DNA of 64,000 nucleotides. Source: Bacteroidales bacterium (GTDB taxonomy: Bacteria > Bacteroidota > Bacteroidia > Bacteroidales > F082). The notes below the pieces were generated by a model, which worked only from the letters and a program-made list of their open reading frames with translations, made no database searches and was not told where the DNA came from. The stretch is from NCBI GenBank assembly GCA_017651645.1, contig JAGCCO010000005.1:32108-96107 (forward strand), given 5' to 3'. Positions 17,293-26,165 of the stretch are shown here, one piece after another; the stretch's first letter is position 1; each line of letters opens with the position of its first letter. The position numbers and the translations under genes are program-made.

Positions 17293-19011
17293 TCAATATT
17301 TCCACAAGAATTGTGAAAGGGAATCGCTGGGATAGGCCATGTGGAGGCTTTTTCTCAGGCGTTTTCTTGCCGACTTCACACTATCGATACTGATGTTGGT
17401 CATCGTGGCGATGTCTTTAGTGGAAAGGTTGGCCTTGATGAAAGCACACAGCCGTAGTTCGTTTTGGGTCAGATGGGGAAAGTCGGCAAGTAATTTGTTA
17501 TAGAAATCGGGGTGCACTTGAACAAAATAGTAATCGAAATCCTTTTTGGTATTGTCATCAACGGTATGCTTCAGTCCATCGATAATTGGCTTTAAATATA
17601 CTTTGTTGTCTTTTTCAAAATCTTCAAGTTGTTTAATGGCACCTTGCAGCATCTCGTTGACTTGCATCTGATTCATCACCTTAGAAGTAATCTCGCGGTT
17701 TCGAAGGTCAAGTTCCAAGCCAAGTTGCTTTTCTTTTCGACGCTTGAGAATGATAGACACGATAAAAATGGCTAAGGTCAGAAGAATAGCAGTGATGGCA
17801 ATTAGGATTATGTTTCGTTGGCGTTGCCGTGCGATGAGTTGTTCGGCCTCGGAAATCTCTTCGTAGGTCTCAATCTCATGCTGTAGAATAAGTTGGTTTA
17901 CAGCACTTTCATTGTGTCGAATAGTTAAACTATCAGTAATGGAATTTAGTTTGTGAAGGGTCTGAAATCCTTCTTTGTATTGCCCTAAGGTTTCTTGGAT
18001 GTCCATTTTGGTTTTTAGGCAAAACTGCTGTAATTCAAGGTCTTCAGTTTGGTAGGCATAGGCCAAGGCACTATCAATGGTTGGATAAGCTTTCGCGGTT
18101 TCGCAGCGAAGGAAATGCACCATAGCAAGATAGGCTAAACTGACGGCACTGAGCTGAGCATCCTTTGTTTGGTCGGTCAAAGTCTTTGCCTCGGAGAAAC
18201 AAGTGTATGCTTTATCAATATCATTTAAAATCAGATAGTTAATCCCTTTGTTAGCCAGTACCCTAATCCGATCGCTGATATTTCTGGCTTCCCTATACGC
18301 AGAATCAAAATAGCGTTGTGAGGAATCCATCTCATTGATTGTTTGGTATGCATTCCCCAAATCTAGATATTGAATGAAATTGTTGATATCTATTTTATTG
18401 AACGCATGGATGGATTTCTTCAGCAACTGGATGGCATCTTGTGTTCTTCCAATGTCCATATACAATAGGGCCAGATTGCTGTTCAGTTTTGCCGTAATCA
18501 ATTGCTCATCATATTTTTCAAGCAGTTTTAAACCATTGCTTATGTAAATATAATTTTCTGATGTTTTTTTGTTCTTTATGGAGCCAGAGCTTTTTGCAAG
18601 CAAGATTCTGGCACGAAGCACATCGTTGTCATAGTTGTGTTTCAGTATGTTAGCTATGGAATAGGCGGAATTAAGCAGTGAATCGGCTTCTAGATATTGT
18701 TTGTCCTCAATGTTGCTGATGCCTTGATAATAGAGCACCAAAGCCTTAAAATAGTTATTGTCGAGGTTTTCTGTGGTAGCCTCCAACTCTTTAATGGCAG
18801 GATTGGCGTCTTTGAAAGTGAAAGAGCTATAATGATAGTCGATAATCTTTTGTAAAGCCTTAGCTCGCTCAATATCAGACACTTTGCTTTGTTCAAGGAA
18901 TTGTAGCAATGAATCAGGGATGGCTTGGGCGTTTGCCGTGATGGGCAAAAGACACTCCACACAGAGCAGTGCCCATACGAAAAGCCATCCCCAATTCCTG
19001 TTCTGTTTCAT
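17293..19011 (-). CDS. TPR membrane protein with cytoplasmic HTH output domain
   Basis: 572 residues: a signal peptide (to about residue 29, ITANAQA), tetratricopeptide-like helices from about 50 to 340, a short coiled coil, a single membrane span (NIILIAITAILLTLAIFIVS), then a cytoplasmic tail. The last 60 residues are a LuxR-like helix-turn-helix (LTQNELRLCAFIKANLSTKD then ISIDSVKSARKRLRKSL). Such proteins are thought to be one-piece sensors, reading the periplasm with TPRs and regulating genes with the HTH. It begins 6 bases after the ROK kinase gene, so the two are cotranscribed. Confidence 0.85.
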   Translation of the reverse strand: MKQNRNWGWLFVWALLCVECLLPITANAQAIPDSLLQFLEQSKVSDIERAKALQKIIDYHYSSFTFKDANPAIKELEATTENLDNNYFKALVLYYQGISNIEDKQYLEADSLLNSAYSIANILKHNYDNDVLRARILLAKSSGSIKNKKTSENYIYISNGLKLLEKYDEQLITAKLNSNLALLYMDIGRTQDAIQLLKKSIHAFNKIDINNFIQYLDLGNAYQTINEMDSSQRYFDSAYREARNISDRIRVLANKGINYLILNDIDKAYTCFSEAKTLTDQTKDAQLSAVSLAYLAMVHFLRCETAKAYPTIDSALAYAYQTEDLELQQFCLKTKMDIQETLGQYKEGFQTLHKLNSITDSLTIRHNESAVNQLILQHEIETYEEISEAEQLIARQRQRNIILIAITAILLTLAIFIVSIILKRRKEKQLGLELDLRNREITSKVMNQMQVNEMLQGAIKQLEDFEKDNKVYLKPIIDGLKHTVDDNTKKDFDYYFVQVHPDFYNKLLADFPHLTQNELRLCAFIKANLSTKDIATMTNISIDSVKSARKRLRKSLHMAYPSDSLSQFLWKY

Positions 19012-19017
19012 CTTTCT

Positions 19018-19968
19018 TTATCTCGCCTTCGTCAAAGCTGCAGCACCAAGGATGGCCGCGTCGTTGTCGGGCAGCTCGGAGACACGGATTTCGACGCTGC
19101 CCTTGAAGATGAAGCAGAGATGCTCTTCAAACGACTTGCGCACGGGGTCGAGCAACACGTCACCAGCTTTCACGGGACCGCCAAACAGGAAGACAGCCTC
19201 GGGACCACTGAAGGTCACAGCATTGGCCATGGCGATACCTAACAGATACCCTGTCTTTTCAAACACCTTGATGGCCAACGGGTCGCCGTATTTGGCCGCA
19301 TCGCCCACCATCTTGCTGGTGAGTTCCTCCGGGGCGACTTTTCGAAGCGCTCCGTCATAATCGGGCATGTTTTCTATCATCTCCAAGGCCGTGCGGCGGA
19401 TGCCTGTAGCCGAGCAATAGGTCTCAAGACAGCCTTTGTTGCCACAGCCGCATTGACGCCCTTCGGGGATCAGGATGGCATGGCCAAGTTCGCCTGCGCC
19501 GCCCGTCTTGCCCAACACCAGCTTGCCGTCGACCACCACACCACTGCCCACACCCGTGCCGAGGGTGAACATAATAAAATGCTTCATGCCTTTGGCACCA
19601 CCATACACAAGCTCGCCGTAGGCCGCAGCATTAGCGTCGTTGGAGACCACCACTGGCACGTCGATAAATGATTTGACCATTCGCACCAAGTCGATGACTC
19701 CTTTGAAATTCAGGTTCGAGGCGTTCTCGATGCAGCCCGTGTAGTAGTTGCCCACAGGTGCTGCGATGCCGATGCCATCGATGGCATTAATATTGTTTTC
19801 CTGCATCAGCGCCTTGATTTGGTCGCACATGTCAGAGACGTAGATGTCGGCGTCAAAATACTTGTTGGTAGGGAGGTTTTTCTTGGCCATCACACGGCCG
19901 TCGTCGCGCACCAGTCCAATGTCAGTATTGGTGCCGCCAATGTCGATTCCTATGGAATAAGTGTTCAT
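19018..19968 (-). CDS. ROK-family sugar kinase (glucokinase-like)
   Basis: 316 residues. The N-terminal phosphate loop is IGIDIGGTNTDIG. The ROK sugar-binding and zinc region reads GELGHAILIPEGRQCGCGNK followed by GCLETYC, with the Cys ligands intact. There is no N-terminal winged helix, so it is a kinase and not a NagC/Mlc-type repressor. It most likely phosphorylates glucose or an amino sugar in the cytoplasm. It heads a two-gene operon with the TPR/HTH protein. A weak minus-strand box TATTTTAG lies at 19993-20000. Confidence 0.9.
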   Translation of the reverse strand: MNTYSIGIDIGGTNTDIGLVRDDGRVMAKKNLPTNKYFDADIYVSDMCDQIKALMQENNINAIDGIGIAAPVGNYYTGCIENASNLNFKGVIDLVRMVKSFIDVPVVVSNDANAAAYGELVYGGAKGMKHFIMFTLGTGVGSGVVVDGKLVLGKTGGAGELGHAILIPEGRQCGCGNKGCLETYCSATGIRRTALEMIENMPDYDGALRKVAPEELTSKMVGDAAKYGDPLAIKVFEKTGYLLGIAMANAVTFSGPEAVFLFGGPVKAGDVLLDPVRKSFEEHLCFIFKGSVEIRVSELPDNDAAILGAAALTKAR

Positions 19969-20031
19969 TTTTGTAGTGATTTTTGATGGTGCTAAAATAC
20001 AGTATTTCGTGTTATGGGAAGGAAAAAAAAC

Positions 20032-20039
20032 TATATTTG
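20032..20039 (+). promoter_or_regulatory. -7 promoter box TATATTTG
   Basis: TAnnTTTG match 88 bases upstream of the T9SS gene at 20128; the leader between them is AT-rich and free of obvious hairpins. Confidence 0.6.
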
Positions 20040-20127
20040 CATCAAAATAATTCTTGATATTAAATCATCCATGCATAATAGTAACACTTTAAATAATTCA
20101 TTATTAACAAATTAAACACTAAATCTC

Positions 20128-20928
20128 ATGAAAAAGTTATTTACAATCTTAGCGTTAATGCTAGTCATGGCGTCATTCAATGTAAACGCCCAGGAAAGGG
20201 ATGAATTTTGGCTTGAATACGATAACGGTGTCTTTTTGACCGACATCGGCCTTCTGAGCGGTGACCCTATCTACTGGGGTAACATGTTCACACCAAGCCA
20301 ATTAGCCGATTATGACGGCTATCAGTTGACACAAATCAAGATATGGGACCATACCCCATATAATGGTTATCTGATTATCTATCAAGACAATAGCACAACA
20401 GGTCCTGTTGACATGGTTTACACGCAACAATACAGTGTTTCAGGAACAAACGATTGGACTGAAATCAAACTCGATACGCCTGTCGTTTTGGATGTAACGA
20501 AAAACCTATGGATTACCTTTAACAACACGGACGGCCAATTCACCATTCCAGCTGCCGACGATTGTGGCGATGCCAACAGCCGTTGGATTTCTGAAGATGG
20601 CCGCGAATGGTCCGATGCTTCTACTGTAGGCATGCCTCCTTTCACTTGGTTGATCCGTGGTTTGATTTCAAACGATGGTGTCTCGGTGGTTGAACTTGGT
20701 GCAGAAAATGCTCAGATTCATCCGAATCCAGCAACAAATGTCCTGAATATTTCAGCAAATAACCTACTGAATATCAGCATCTTCGATTTAACAGGCAGAG
20801 AAGTTGGCCATCATGAAGCCATGGGCAATGAGACTGTTATCGATATTGCCGGATATCAATCGGGTTTGTATCTGGTTCGCATTGAAACCAAGGCAGGCAT
20901 CATCGTGAAAAAAGTCGCAATTCAATAA
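20128..20928 (+). CDS. T9SS-secreted protein with type A sorting domain
   Basis: 266 residues: signal peptide to VNAQ, a beta-rich domain of about 165 residues (WEYDNG-like aromatic start, WITFNNTDGQF, WISEDGREWSD), and a C-terminal type A sorting domain (IHPNPATNVLNIS, IFDLTGREV, GLYLVRIETKAG). The middle part resembles sandwich domains found in Bacteroidota surface peptidases, without catalytic residues. It is followed after 8 bases by a larger T9SS protein, so the pair is probably made and exported together. Function beyond export is unknown. Confidence 0.8.
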   Translation: MKKLFTILALMLVMASFNVNAQERDEFWLEYDNGVFLTDIGLLSGDPIYWGNMFTPSQLADYDGYQLTQIKIWDHTPYNGYLIIYQDNSTTGPVDMVYTQQYSVSGTNDWTEIKLDTPVVLDVTKNLWITFNNTDGQFTIPAADDCGDANSRWISEDGREWSDASTVGMPPFTWLIRGLISNDGVSVVELGAENAQIHPNPATNVLNISANNLLNISIFDLTGREVGHHEAMGNETVIDIAGYQSGLYLVRIETKAGIIVKKVAIQ

Positions 20929-20936
20929 ACAACAAG

Positions 20937-22958
20937 ATGAAAAAGTGTTTTTTACTTGTCTTACCTTTGTTTTTTGCCATGGTTTTGCAAGGCCAAAACA
21001 GGGCTTTGTTGCTTAGCGAATCATTTAACGGCAGCAACATCCCTTCAGGATGGACCATTGCAGGCATGGGACAAAACAACTGGTCAATTAGCGATACACA
21101 TAATGCCGGTGGCGAGAAGAACGAGTTGATGCTTCAACACAATCCGACTTTTATCGGGACAAGCCGTTTTGTCTCGCCTGCCATAGACTTGACCGGAAAA
21201 AGCAATGTTGTGGTCGCTTTCAAGCATTATCTTGACAACTATTCTGGTTCTCATACCCTAGGCATCGCCACGACTTCCGATGGAGGCGCTACTTGGAACG
21301 ACGCATGGTCGGAGACCTATAATGCCGATGGCCAGCATGAAGTCCGCCAACTGGTCGAGACTCCCGACATTGGACAAGCCAACGTGCAGTTTTGCATTTA
21401 TTACACCGGCAACTGCTTGAACATCGATTATTGGTATTTTGATGATATTGTCATATACAATCTCGAAGACTCCGATGGCGATTTGGATGCCATAGAAGTG
21501 CCCGATTTGGTGACAGTTGGCTACAACGCTGTGGCCTTCAGGCTTATCAACAAGGGAAGCCATGTCATCACCTCACTTGAGGCATCGTATCAGTTCGAAG
21601 GACACGAATTGGTTACCGAGACCTTCGCGGCCAACATGGAACCACTTGCTGCCGAAACCTTCTCTTTCACCACCCCGACTTTCCTTGAAGCTGACAATTA
21701 TCTGTTGACTGTCAATTTGTTGAAAATCAACGGAGCGACTGATGACGATCCTGAAAACAATGTCCTTTCAAAGACCGTTTCAGTTAACATCGGCTTGACG
21801 GAGCGCATTCCCATGATTGAGCATTTCTCGGCTTCAACCTGCGGTCCATGTGTCAATGTCAACAATTTGATGCTTCAGTTCACGCAAAATAACCCTGGTA
21901 AGTTCACCTATACAAAATATCCAGAGTATTTTCCTGGTAACGGCGACCCATACTATTATTCGGAAGTGGGTGTGAGAGACAATTATTACGATGTGCCCTG
22001 GGTGCCCTATGTCCTGCTTGATGGCATGCCTCAAGACGGAGCCTTGACGCAAGAAGCTTTCGATGCAGAACGCGAAAAGCAGGCACTGGCCGAAATCAGA
22101 GGCGCTTTCGAAGTCGAAGGCAATCGCATCATTGTCACGGCAGACCTGATGGCCTACGCCAAGCTTGAAAACGTCGTTGCCTATGTGACGGTGAACGAAA
22201 AGACCACTACGGGAAACGTGGGCACCAATGGCGAGACCTCATTCCATCACATTCTCATGAAGATGTTGCCCAACGCCAATGGAAACACCGTCACCATCAA
22301 TGCGGGCGAATATGAGCGCTTGGATTTCGATGTTGACTTGTCTTCAACCCATGTCGAAGAGATGGACGACCTCGAAGTAGCGGTGTGGCTGCAACGATAC
22401 AACACAAAAGAGGTGTATAACAGCCATTTTCTGTATGAGTACACGACTCATCCTTATCCCATTGAGAATTTGCTGCTTTCAGCGAATGGAAACACGGTAA
22501 CCGCCACATGGGAAGCTCCGGCTGAAGGCAGTCCAACGGGCTATAACGTGATTGTCAATGGCGAATTGGTTGTCGAAAACTATCCTGATTTGACTTATAC
22601 CTTTGTTCCGACTGAAAACGATTACAATGTCGTTGAAGTTTGTGCCGTTTATGAGGGTGAAAAGACCTCGGTGAAAGCTGTCACGGGTTTGTTTATTCCT
22701 ATGGCGGTCAGCGAACAAGTCAGCCAAGTTGTCAGAGTGTATCCCAACCCATCCGATGAAAGCGTGTTTGTCGGATCTGATGCTGATTTGCAAGCCATCA
22801 AAGTTTACGACATTTCTGGCCGCCAGGTTCGTCATATTACGGTTTTTGGAACCACTACAGAATTGGATGTCAAAGATTTAGACGGAGGAATCTATTTCCT
22901 GCAAGCTATTTATTCAGACGGAAACACCGCGACCCAAAAAATGGTTGTTACGCATTGA
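20937..22958 (+). CDS. T9SS-secreted protein with anchor-J-like, Omp28/thioredoxin-like and Fn3 regions
   Basis: 673 residues. After the signal peptide comes a choice-of-anchor J-type sandwich (LSESFNGSNIPSGWTIAGMG; about 20-165). A thioredoxin-like region follows with an intact CGPC (Cys302-Cys305, FSASTCGPCVNVNNLM) and VPWVPYVLLDG, the pattern of Omp28-related proteins. A fibronectin type III stretch (PYPIENLLLSANGNTVTATW) and a type A sorting domain (VYPNPSDESVFV, GGIYFLQAIYSDG) end the protein. The CGPC pair suggests disulfide chemistry outside the cell, which is inference. A perfect terminator follows the stop. Confidence 0.82.
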   Translation: MKKCFLLVLPLFFAMVLQGQNRALLLSESFNGSNIPSGWTIAGMGQNNWSISDTHNAGGEKNELMLQHNPTFIGTSRFVSPAIDLTGKSNVVVAFKHYLDNYSGSHTLGIATTSDGGATWNDAWSETYNADGQHEVRQLVETPDIGQANVQFCIYYTGNCLNIDYWYFDDIVIYNLEDSDGDLDAIEVPDLVTVGYNAVAFRLINKGSHVITSLEASYQFEGHELVTETFAANMEPLAAETFSFTTPTFLEADNYLLTVNLLKINGATDDDPENNVLSKTVSVNIGLTERIPMIEHFSASTCGPCVNVNNLMLQFTQNNPGKFTYTKYPEYFPGNGDPYYYSEVGVRDNYYDVPWVPYVLLDGMPQDGALTQEAFDAEREKQALAEIRGAFEVEGNRIIVTADLMAYAKLENVVAYVTVNEKTTTGNVGTNGETSFHHILMKMLPNANGNTVTINAGEYERLDFDVDLSSTHVEEMDDLEVAVWLQRYNTKEVYNSHFLYEYTTHPYPIENLLLSANGNTVTATWEAPAEGSPTGYNVIVNGELVVENYPDLTYTFVPTENDYNVVEVCAVYEGEKTSVKAVTGLFIPMAVSEQVSQVVRVYPNPSDESVFVGSDADLQAIKVYDISGRQVRHITVFGTTTELDVKDLDGGIYFLQAIYSDGNTATQKMVVTH

Positions 22959-22983
22959 CGAAGGAAATTTGTTCATAATAATG

Positions 22984-23016
22984 AGCGTACGGTAATGTTA
23001 TCGTACGCTTTTTTTG
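22984..23016 (+). terminator. Rho-independent terminator
   Basis: Stem AGCGTACG (22984-22991) / CGTACGCT (23002-23009) with a 10-base loop, followed by a run of T. It ends the two-gene T9SS operon. Confidence 0.88.
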
Positions 23017-23036
23017 TTCTTTATGAGAAATAGTTT

Positions 23037-23044
23037 TACTTTTG
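23037..23044 (+). promoter_or_regulatory. -7 promoter box TACTTTTG
   Basis: TAnnTTTG match 18 bases before the ATG at 23063, directly after the preceding terminator. Confidence 0.7.
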
Positions 23045-23062
23045 TACGTCAATTCTAGTATC

Positions 23063-24811
23063 ATGAAGAAATATGCTTTTTTATCCATCTTATGCTTATG
23101 CCTAATGGTCGCTTGCAGCAAGTCAGACCCTGATCTCACCACCACTTTCGAAAAGTCAAACTATTTGGAGACAGATAGTTATGAGGGTACTATCGCCTTT
23201 GCAAAACAGCTTGCAAAACAATTCAAGGAGGTGCATTACCAAAGTATCGGACAGACCGCCCAAGGCCGTGATGTACCCCTGCTCATCGTAGATGAGAATG
23301 GCTACACCAGTCCGAAGAAAATCCGCCGGAGCGGAAAAAACCTCATCTTGGTCGAGTCGTGCATCCATCCTGGCGAACCCAACGGCAAAGACGCCATGTT
23401 TATGCTCATCCGCAACATGTTGACAGGTAGGGAATACCGTAACTTTTTGGACGAATTCTCTTTCCTCTTCATCCCCGTATTGAATCCCGACGGATTAGCC
23501 AATTTTTCACCTTACAACCGCATCAACCAGAACGGACCGAAAGAGACAGGTTGGCGTGTGAATGCCCAAGGCTTGAACCTCAACCGCGACTTCACCAAAC
23601 TCGACTCGCCCGAACTGCGTGCTTTCACTGCTTTGTTCAATAAGTGGCAACCCGATTTATTCTTTGACACCCATGCCACAGATGGCGCTGATTACCAATA
23701 TGTAACCACCTACTCTGTCGAGAACTTCGGCAACTACGATCCATCCATTACCGCTTGGCTGAACGAGGTGTGGGAGCCTAAAATTGGCCCAGCCATGATG
23801 AGTCACAACATGCCTATCACACGCTACATCGAGTTCCATCCATGGGGCGACCCGACAGCATCGCTTTATGACGAGAGCTTTTCGGCCATGTTTTCCGAAG
23901 CTTATACTACCGCCCGCAATTGTCCTGGCATCCTACTGGAGACCCACATGTTGAAACCCTATAAAGACCGCGTATTCTCCACCTATCACATGATTGCGGA
24001 AACACTGAAAATCATCAGCGACGACAAGGAAGGGTTCCAAAACGCTCTCACCCAAGCCAAGAAAAACGACTTGACCCTCAAGGAGATCCCTATCAACATG
24101 CAGCCTGAGTTGAATGACACAATTTGGGTGGACTTCCTGGGCTTTGAATACGACACCGTGGAAAGCGACATCACTGGCAGCTGGTACTATGCCTATGACC
24201 CGATGAAGCCAGAGATTCGCAAGACCCGTCGAATCCGTTCCACCCGTCCCGAGAAGACCCTCTCTGTACCCAAGGAATATATCATCCCGGCACAATATGC
24301 CGAAGTCATTGACATCGTTAAAGCGCATGGTTTCGAGGTGAACCTTTTAAAGAGCGAAAAAACGCTGACAGTCAACACCTATCGTTTCAGCAATGTGTCG
24401 TTTGCCCCCACGCCTTCCGAAGGTCGTTGCCGTGTGGCACACGCCGATGCTGAAGAAATCACCAAGGAAGTCACTTTCCCGAAAGGCTCGGCCGTGGTAA
24501 AGACCTCGCAGAACGGTGTCCGACTGCTGATGAATCTGCTGGAGCCTGAGATGCAAGGCTCGCTGTTTGAATGGGGCTTCTTCAGCCATGTGTTACAGCG
24601 TGTGGAGTATTTCGAAATCTACAAGATGGAGCCTATGGCTAAAGCCATGCTCGCCGCCGACCCATTCCTTGAAGAGCAGTTCAAGTCATGGAAAGCTTCT
24701 TTTCCAAAAGACAAACAACCCTCACAATATGCCGTAATGAACTGGTTCTATGAACGTTCGCCCTACTGCGACAAGAATTATTTGGTATATCCAGTAGGGA
24801 TGGTGAGATAA
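23063..24811 (+). CDS. M14-family zinc carboxypeptidase, lipoprotein
   Basis: 582 residues from the ATG at 23063; this start gives the lipoprotein signal MKKYAFLSILCLCLMVAC, while the upstream start at 23042 would place the promoter inside the gene. Zinc ligands fit M14: His102 and Glu105 (HPGE), His204 (DTHATDG); the catalytic Glu293 is in LLETHML. NLNRDFTK is the substrate-binding segment. It would trim C-terminal residues from peptides in the periplasm or at the surface. A C-terminal region of about 250 residues (Omega-like, EYIIPAQYAEVIDIVKAHGF) is usual in long Bacteroidota homologues. The promoter is separate from the T9SS pair. Confidence 0.9.
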   Translation: MKKYAFLSILCLCLMVACSKSDPDLTTTFEKSNYLETDSYEGTIAFAKQLAKQFKEVHYQSIGQTAQGRDVPLLIVDENGYTSPKKIRRSGKNLILVESCIHPGEPNGKDAMFMLIRNMLTGREYRNFLDEFSFLFIPVLNPDGLANFSPYNRINQNGPKETGWRVNAQGLNLNRDFTKLDSPELRAFTALFNKWQPDLFFDTHATDGADYQYVTTYSVENFGNYDPSITAWLNEVWEPKIGPAMMSHNMPITRYIEFHPWGDPTASLYDESFSAMFSEAYTTARNCPGILLETHMLKPYKDRVFSTYHMIAETLKIISDDKEGFQNALTQAKKNDLTLKEIPINMQPELNDTIWVDFLGFEYDTVESDITGSWYYAYDPMKPEIRKTRRIRSTRPEKTLSVPKEYIIPAQYAEVIDIVKAHGFEVNLLKSEKTLTVNTYRFSNVSFAPTPSEGRCRVAHADAEEITKEVTFPKGSAVVKTSQNGVRLLMNLLEPEMQGSLFEWGFFSHVLQRVEYFEIYKMEPMAKAMLAADPFLEEQFKSWKASFPKDKQPSQYAVMNWFYERSPYCDKNYLVYPVGMVR

Positions 24812-24852
24812 TTGCGACGAAAACCTATACTTTGCAATCAAATATTGAATCG

Positions 24853-25422
24853 ATGAAAACCTTACGAACCTTCCTTGCCATTTCCATCCCATGCGGTACG
24901 GAGTTTCCTGCCATGGTGGAAAAGCTGAAGAAAAACCTTCAGCATGAGCATTATATCAACTATGTGAAGACCTATCAGATACATCTTACTTTGAAATTCT
25001 TGGGCGAGACACTTCAAGAGGATGTCCCCGCCATTATCGAGGCTTGCCAAAAGGTAGCCAAAAAGCATCAGCCGTTCACAATGGATTTTGACCGCACGGG
25101 GTTCTTTGGCAGTAACAACGTGCCGCGCATACTATGGCTCGGCATGAACAACCAGCCCAAAGCCTTGTTTGACCTTGAGGCCGATCTTTTGGATGCCTTC
25201 GACGAGTTGGGCTATCTCCGCGATCGACAGAATTTCGTGCCACATCTCACTGTTTGCAGAATCAAGCAATTGGTCGACAAGCAGTTTTTCCTTCAGATAT
25301 GCAATTCCATTGAGCAGAAGTCCTATCTTCATGCCGATGTAAAGGAACTTGTATATTTCCAGAGTTTCCTTCAACCTACAGGTCCATTTTATAAAGTGCT
25401 CAAGAAAATACCTCTAGGTTGA
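24853..25422 (+). CDS. thpR: RNA 2',3'-cyclic phosphodiesterase
   Basis: 189 residues from the ATG at 24853 (an earlier in-frame start at 24832 is unlikely). The two catalytic 2H motifs are present: HLTL in YQIHLTLKFLGE and HLTV in FVPHLTVCRIK. Enzymes of this family open 2',3'-cyclic phosphates on RNA ends; RNA ligase activity is historical. It sits 41 bases after the peptidase stop and could be cotranscribed with it. Confidence 0.93.
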   Translation: MKTLRTFLAISIPCGTEFPAMVEKLKKNLQHEHYINYVKTYQIHLTLKFLGETLQEDVPAIIEACQKVAKKHQPFTMDFDRTGFFGSNNVPRILWLGMNNQPKALFDLEADLLDAFDELGYLRDRQNFVPHLTVCRIKQLVDKQFFLQICNSIEQKSYLHADVKELVYFQSFLQPTGPFYKVLKKIPLG

Positions 25423-25423
25423 T

Positions 25424-25459
25424 TTGGCACCAAAATTGGCACTAAAATTGTCTCAAAAA
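25424..25459. promoter_or_regulatory. Three tandem 12-base repeats, candidate operator
   Basis: TTGGCACCAAAA, TTGGCACTAAAA and TTGTCTCAAAAA follow one another without gaps (25424-25435, 25436-25447, 25448-25459). They end 26 bases before the TATTTTTG box of the exported LRR operon, where an activator would bind. Repeats one and two differ at one position; the third is degenerate. Confidence 0.5.
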
Positions 25460-25485
25460 TCGCCCTGAGCAACGAAAAAAAGCAC

Positions 25486-25493
25486 TATTTTTG
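25486..25493 (+). promoter_or_regulatory. -7 promoter box TATTTTTG of the exported LRR operon
   Basis: TAnnTTTG match 48 bases before the first gene of the operon at 25542, just downstream of the three 12-base repeats. Confidence 0.7.
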
Positions 25494-25541
25494 CAATTTA
25501 TTAGCATGATTTGGAGTTATAGGAAAAAAATCAGATAAAAA

Positions 25542-26165
25542 ATGAAAAGTAAAATCACAACCGCCATGATGGTTCTTCTGGTCGCTTTGTTTACGCTGGG
25601 AGGTGCCACCAGTTGCAAGAGCAAGAAACGCCTTGCCCGCGAAGCCGCCGAGGCTGAGTACAAATCAAAAGTTGAACAAGCTGTAAAGGACTTGAACGCC
25701 ATCCTTGATGACGAGACCCTCTGGACCCTTGAAGAAAAGGAAGCCCGCGTACAGACCATCAAGGACTGGAACCTTCAAAATGCCGAAGTCGACGACCTGC
25801 TCTTCCAGGTGGAGAAGAAACTCGCCCGCGAACGTGCCCAAAAAGAAGAAGAGGAGCGCAACAAACAGGAAGCACAAGCTGTCAATGTCACACTTGAGCG
25901 CAATTTCGGCAGCATAGCCCGTGCCAACAGTGTCTCACAAGCCAACCGTCTTATCAACGAGACCATGGATGCGTTTGAGTCGCCCAATGTGCCGGTGCTC
26001 ATCATTATCAAGCAGAATGCCGGCTTCAACGACTATGATCGTCCGACAACGATTGAGAAATACCTCAACTATGTGAAGGACCAAAAGAAGGCCACCGAAA
26101 AGGTTTACGAGATTAAATACAACGCCAACGGAAAAATTAACGAACTTGAACTGATTAAGAAATGA
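25542..26165 (+). CDS. Uncharacterised lipoprotein, first gene of the exported LRR operon
   Basis: 207 residues. A lipobox (GGATSC, Cys at about 25) is followed by a highly charged helical stretch (to about 115, with LAREAAEAEYKSKVEQAVKD and KLARERAQKEEEERNKQEAQ), probably a coiled coil. The last 90 residues look globular: ARANSVSQANRLINETMDAF then YDRPTTIEKYLNYVKDQ. The spacing of ANRLI, F, Y and KYL resembles the next protein (EANRVIDRAEELF, YRVRKYMEHL), suggesting a shared domain. No known family was recognised. Its stop overlaps the next start by ATGA, a sign of coupled translation. Confidence 0.75.
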   Translation: MKSKITTAMMVLLVALFTLGGATSCKSKKRLAREAAEAEYKSKVEQAVKDLNAILDDETLWTLEEKEARVQTIKDWNLQNAEVDDLLFQVEKKLARERAQKEEEERNKQEAQAVNVTLERNFGSIARANSVSQANRLINETMDAFESPNVPVLIIIKQNAGFNDYDRPTTIEKYLNYVKDQKKATEKVYEIKYNANGKINELELIKK

